Source of the DNA: Fidelibacterota bacterium
GTDB taxonomy: Bacteria > Fidelibacterota > Marinisomatia > Marinisomatales > SCKK01
Direction of reading: 5' to 3'
Assembly (NCBI GenBank): GCA_004124475.1
Contig: SCKK01000018.1
Coordinates: 1-57,676 of the forward strand
Length of the DNA: 57,676 bases
Shown here: positions 54,810 to 57,676 of the stretch, one piece after another
Layout: each line of letters begins with the position of its first letter
Position numbering within the stretch: the first letter of the stretch is position 1
Translations under genes and position numbers: made by a program
Notes under the pieces: model-generated
Database searches by the model: none
Seen by the model: only the letters and a program-made list of their open reading frames with translations
What the model was told of the DNA's origin: nothing

Positions 54810-56778
54810 ATATACGATAATCGTCACCTGGCTTAATTCAGGCAAACCATAATTTATGGTAGTAGCAGCGTTGAAAGGGTTGGGGTAAGCAATGGGTAAG
54901 ATAAACGTTTCAGGTACTGCCTCCGCCCTAAGATTTTCAGTAATCTGCTTATATACCAGATCACTATGGCGTACCACCAATGGCCCGGCGTAATCGGACT
55001 CGCTGTCAGCTATGTTGTAAGCGGTTAGTTTGTAATGAGCGTAGAGGTTGTTTCCTCCGGTTGCGGATGTTAACCACCTCCCTGTCAATATAATAAGTAG
55101 TAGAGAGTGATAGATCGGCGAGAGTGATATAGGGTCCCCAGTCCAAGCTGCGTCTTAATTTGTATCCGTCCAGATCGATCTCCGAGTTGGCGTTCCAGAC
55201 CAGCTTCGGGTTCCAACCGTCGAAGGTGGGAACCCATTCCACATGAAAATTTTGTGGCTCGGCAGGCGGAGGGTAGTCATAAGACAGAGCGGCATATGCG
55301 TCGATGCGGCCGTCGCCGTAGTAGTTATCCTTGCCCGGAGCACCAAGATCCACAGCTGTCTCGGTCATGGCTTCTTTGACCTTCTGCCATAGCATATCTG
55401 GATATAAGGAACGAATCAATGCCGCTAAACCGGCCACATGGGGTGCTGCTGCCGAAGTTTTTCCAAAACCATCATAGTAATTATTTGATGACGCTCCTTG
55501 TCCTCCCTCTAAATCTGTTGTCCAAACAAAAGCAGGAGCCATAAGGTCTAACATAAGTCCATAACAGCTACCATTTTCTGTAACTGTGTTCCAACGTATA
55601 TCATCAGATTCAGTAGCACCAACAGCGATGGTGTTCGTCATTGATGCAGGAAACTTTACATCCCAATCATCTCCTACTGCTTCATCACCTCCTGTATTTC
55701 CCGAACTGCATACGACCACAACGTCATGGTTATTCACAGCGTTATTAATGGCTGAAGTCAAAACTGAATGGAGGTTATTATATGCTAAACTCAGGTTTAT
55801 GACTTGAGCTCCATTTTGATAAGCATACGTAACTGCACCTGCTACCGATGATTGATATGGACGTGGTTCGAGCCCTTGACCGGTATCTACAGTGTAAAAA
55901 TCAGGGCGCAGACACATAATATTAACGCCTTGTGTTGGATGCCATCCTCCGGCTATTCCCGCCACGCCAATGCCGTTGTCGGTGACCGCGGCGGCGATAC
56001 CGGCCACGGCTGTACCATGATGGTCTATTAATAAATCATAATCAGGCAAGGGATATGGGTCGCCGTCGCCGTAGAAGTCCCAACCAATCAAGTCGTCAAC
56101 CATTCCGTTGTTATCATTATCACTCCAATCCAGATCTCCACCAACATAATAGGGGTAGAAATCTGCTCTCCCGTTCCCGTTAAAATCTTCGGCTGGATTC
56201 ACCCAAATATTGCCATCAAGATCTTCATGTTCGTATTCAAAACCCGTGTCTATAATGGCCAGAATAATAGAACTTGACCCGGTTGAGATATCCCAAGCTG
56301 CCGGCATGTTCAACTTGGATGCTTTCAGGTTCCATTGGTTCGTCCATTTAGGGTCATCCGGCGTACCCGTCCACTCACCCAGAGCGTTAAATTCTATATC
56401 GACAACATCAATTGATCTTGATAGCGCTGCAGCCGAAATAAAGGGATCCAGATTAGAAGGAACCTTCAATACATGGAAATTCTCCGCAATAGGTCCGGCA
56501 ATTCCCTGCAAGCCTGAAAGGTTCAACGAAGATAAATCCAGTTGAGTAATATCCACATTCTGCCGTAGTTGTATAACAATCCTTTCCGGTATCACCTGAT
56601 CGCCAATTCTCCCATCCTCGTTAATGTACCACTGACCATCCACCTGTATATATTCCCTTTCGCCTAATTTGAATGTTTGAGCGTTAATTGTTGCCATAGA
56701 TAATAGCAGCATAATGACTGTAAAAAAGAAAAACCAACTGCCTCGTTTATCCTCTACAATAGCATTTTTTCTCTTCAT
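54615..56778 (-). pseudogene. Secreted subtilisin-like protease with sorting domain, single frameshift
   Basis: ATG 56778 (GGAGGAAAAA upstream) opens a signal peptide, a propeptide-like region (about 36-135) and an S8 domain with Asp177 in IIDTGFEYE, His254 in DHHGTAVAG and Ser442 in KTSAAAPHVAG. An FN3 domain follows. At 55074-55075 one extra base shifts the frame: YYIDREV continues, after the shift, as LTSATGGNNLYAHYKLTAYN and a full sorting domain (AYPNPFNAATTINYGL, VPSGMYFYRLDAK). The span is 721 codons plus one base. The frameshift leaves the catalytic domain whole but cuts off the sorting domain, unless it is an assembly error. Confidence 0.82.
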
Positions 56779-56808
56779 TATTTTTCCTCCTTCTTCAATT
56801 CAATCTAA

Positions 56809-57676
56809 CTATTCAGAGCTGTCGTATTTAAGCACCCCCCCTTCTGTGGGAAAGTACAGGGCTTCGTTGATGGGGTCAAATATGGGTCTGAAATAGATAT
56901 GCAACTCATAAGGATAGTCGATCTCTCTCCAAGAAATACCTCCGTCCCATGATTCCTGTATCGATCGAAAAATAGTGTTATTGCTCCCATATACAACTAA
57001 ATGATTCGGTTGATTGTCATTTATAGTTATAAGCGAAGTACTGATATCTAATGAGTCTCCCGACAAGACCTGCACCCATATATCACCGAAATCTTCTGTT
57101 TTATAAACATTCCCTTCAGCGCCGACATATACGATATCCGGGTAAGTGGGGTGCAAAGCAATATCGTCTACAAATTGGTAACGGCTCGTAAAGGATTCTG
57201 GTAGCCCCTGCCACGTTACTCCACCATCTGATGACTTACCTATAGAGGAACCACCATAGGGTCCTGTCGTTTCTACCCACATAATTTGGGTATTTACCGG
57301 ATGAATATACAGGTTAAAAAAACCAGTAGCATAGTATTGTTGAAATACGTTCCATGTTTTACCAAAATCACCGGTCACGTAGATACCTCCATAAGAGGTA
57401 GTCACAGCATAGACTTTATCCCCAACTCCTTTAAATTTTCGAGGTAGAGCCTTATATAATGAAGAATCATTCCCCTCCCATACCCACACCAATCCGGAAT
57501 CGGAAGGCTGCCAGGAAACACCCTCATCCTGGGAAACATACACCGTATGTGGCAAGTTCCATGAGATCGTACACACTTCTTAGTAGCACTAACTGTGTCA
57601 TGACATCGTATACACTTTAGCAAAAATGACTACCAGGAATATTATTTTTAACAGTCTCTCTGAGATTATATTCAAC
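56809..57676 (-). pseudogene. BNR/sialidase-type repeat protein, 5' end broken
   Basis: The continuous part (56809-57576) holds BNR-type repeats: DEGVSWQPS, DFGKTWNVF, DGGVTWQGL, DFGDIWVQV and DGGISWREI. These occur in propellers such as sialidases, Vps10/sortilin and photosystem-assembly factors. A signal-peptide-like stretch (LLKIIFLVVIFAKVYTMS) lies in the same frame just upstream but is followed by TGA, TAG and TAA within about eight codons. The gene is therefore damaged at its start, and it may continue past the window edge. It ends just before the subtilisin gene on the same strand. Confidence 0.6.

Overview
The window looks like chromosomal DNA of an uncultured Gram-negative bacterium of the Fibrobacterota-Chlorobiota-Bacteroidota (FCB) superphylum, most like a Candidatus Marinimicrobia (SAR406) genome. 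The reasons are a SusC/SusD-type pair, secreted proteins ending in a type 9 secretion-like sorting domain, a dockerin tail, an ExbB-ExbD-ExbD-TonB operon, LPP20 lipoproteins and moderately AT-rich DNA. The lineage call is inference from gene content. No rRNA, tRNA, CRISPR array or complete insertion sequence was seen. Nearly all genes are on the minus strand.

Region 1 (1-4.6 kb) is a worn accessory stretch: short repeats, a sixA-like phosphatase, a thioredoxin-like gene whose first active-site Cys codon is TGA (likely selenocysteine, with a hairpin just after it), a LiaF-like pseudogene, an AhpD-like pseudogene that also has TGA at its CxxC and carries a 40-bp palindrome insertion, and a vapBC locus with a duplicated second vapB. 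Region 2 (4.5-15 kb) has an M14 carboxypeptidase and a six-gene envelope locus: two LPP20-type proteins, FecR, a beta-barrel protein, an unnamed secreted protein and a large LPP20 lipoprotein.

Region 3 (15.7-27.3 kb) holds a Nudix hydrolase, a dockerin relic, an NtrC/NtrY two-component system with a DUF4390-like partner, a PDZ envelope protein, the TonB energy-transduction operon, a CtpA-type protease and an outer-membrane protein. Region 4 (27.5-36.3 kb) is housekeeping: an orphan conserved gene, an NDUFA9-like reductase, a KdkA-like kinase, a methyltransferase, an aldo/keto reductase, a TANGO2-like gene (frameshifted), coaBC, a TolB-like propeller protein, a thioredoxin-like protein and a PEBP relic.

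Region 5 (36.4-57.7 kb) encodes surface and secreted proteins: SusD-like and SusC-like proteins, a beta-helix lipoprotein, a TonB-dependent receptor, a very large sorting-domain protein, and a mosaic of lipoproteins and secreted proteins (PD40, PQQ-like propellers, FN3, subtilisin, BNR repeats). In that mosaic, signal peptides, upstream DNA and C-terminal tails are duplicated and recombined.

The strongest points of interest are two UGA codons at redox Cys positions within about 2 kb, the LPP20 envelope locus, and the signal-peptide and tail shuffling near 48-55 kb. Several genes also carry one-base frameshifts, five of six being one extra base, so base-level assembly error must be excluded before calling them true pseudogenes.
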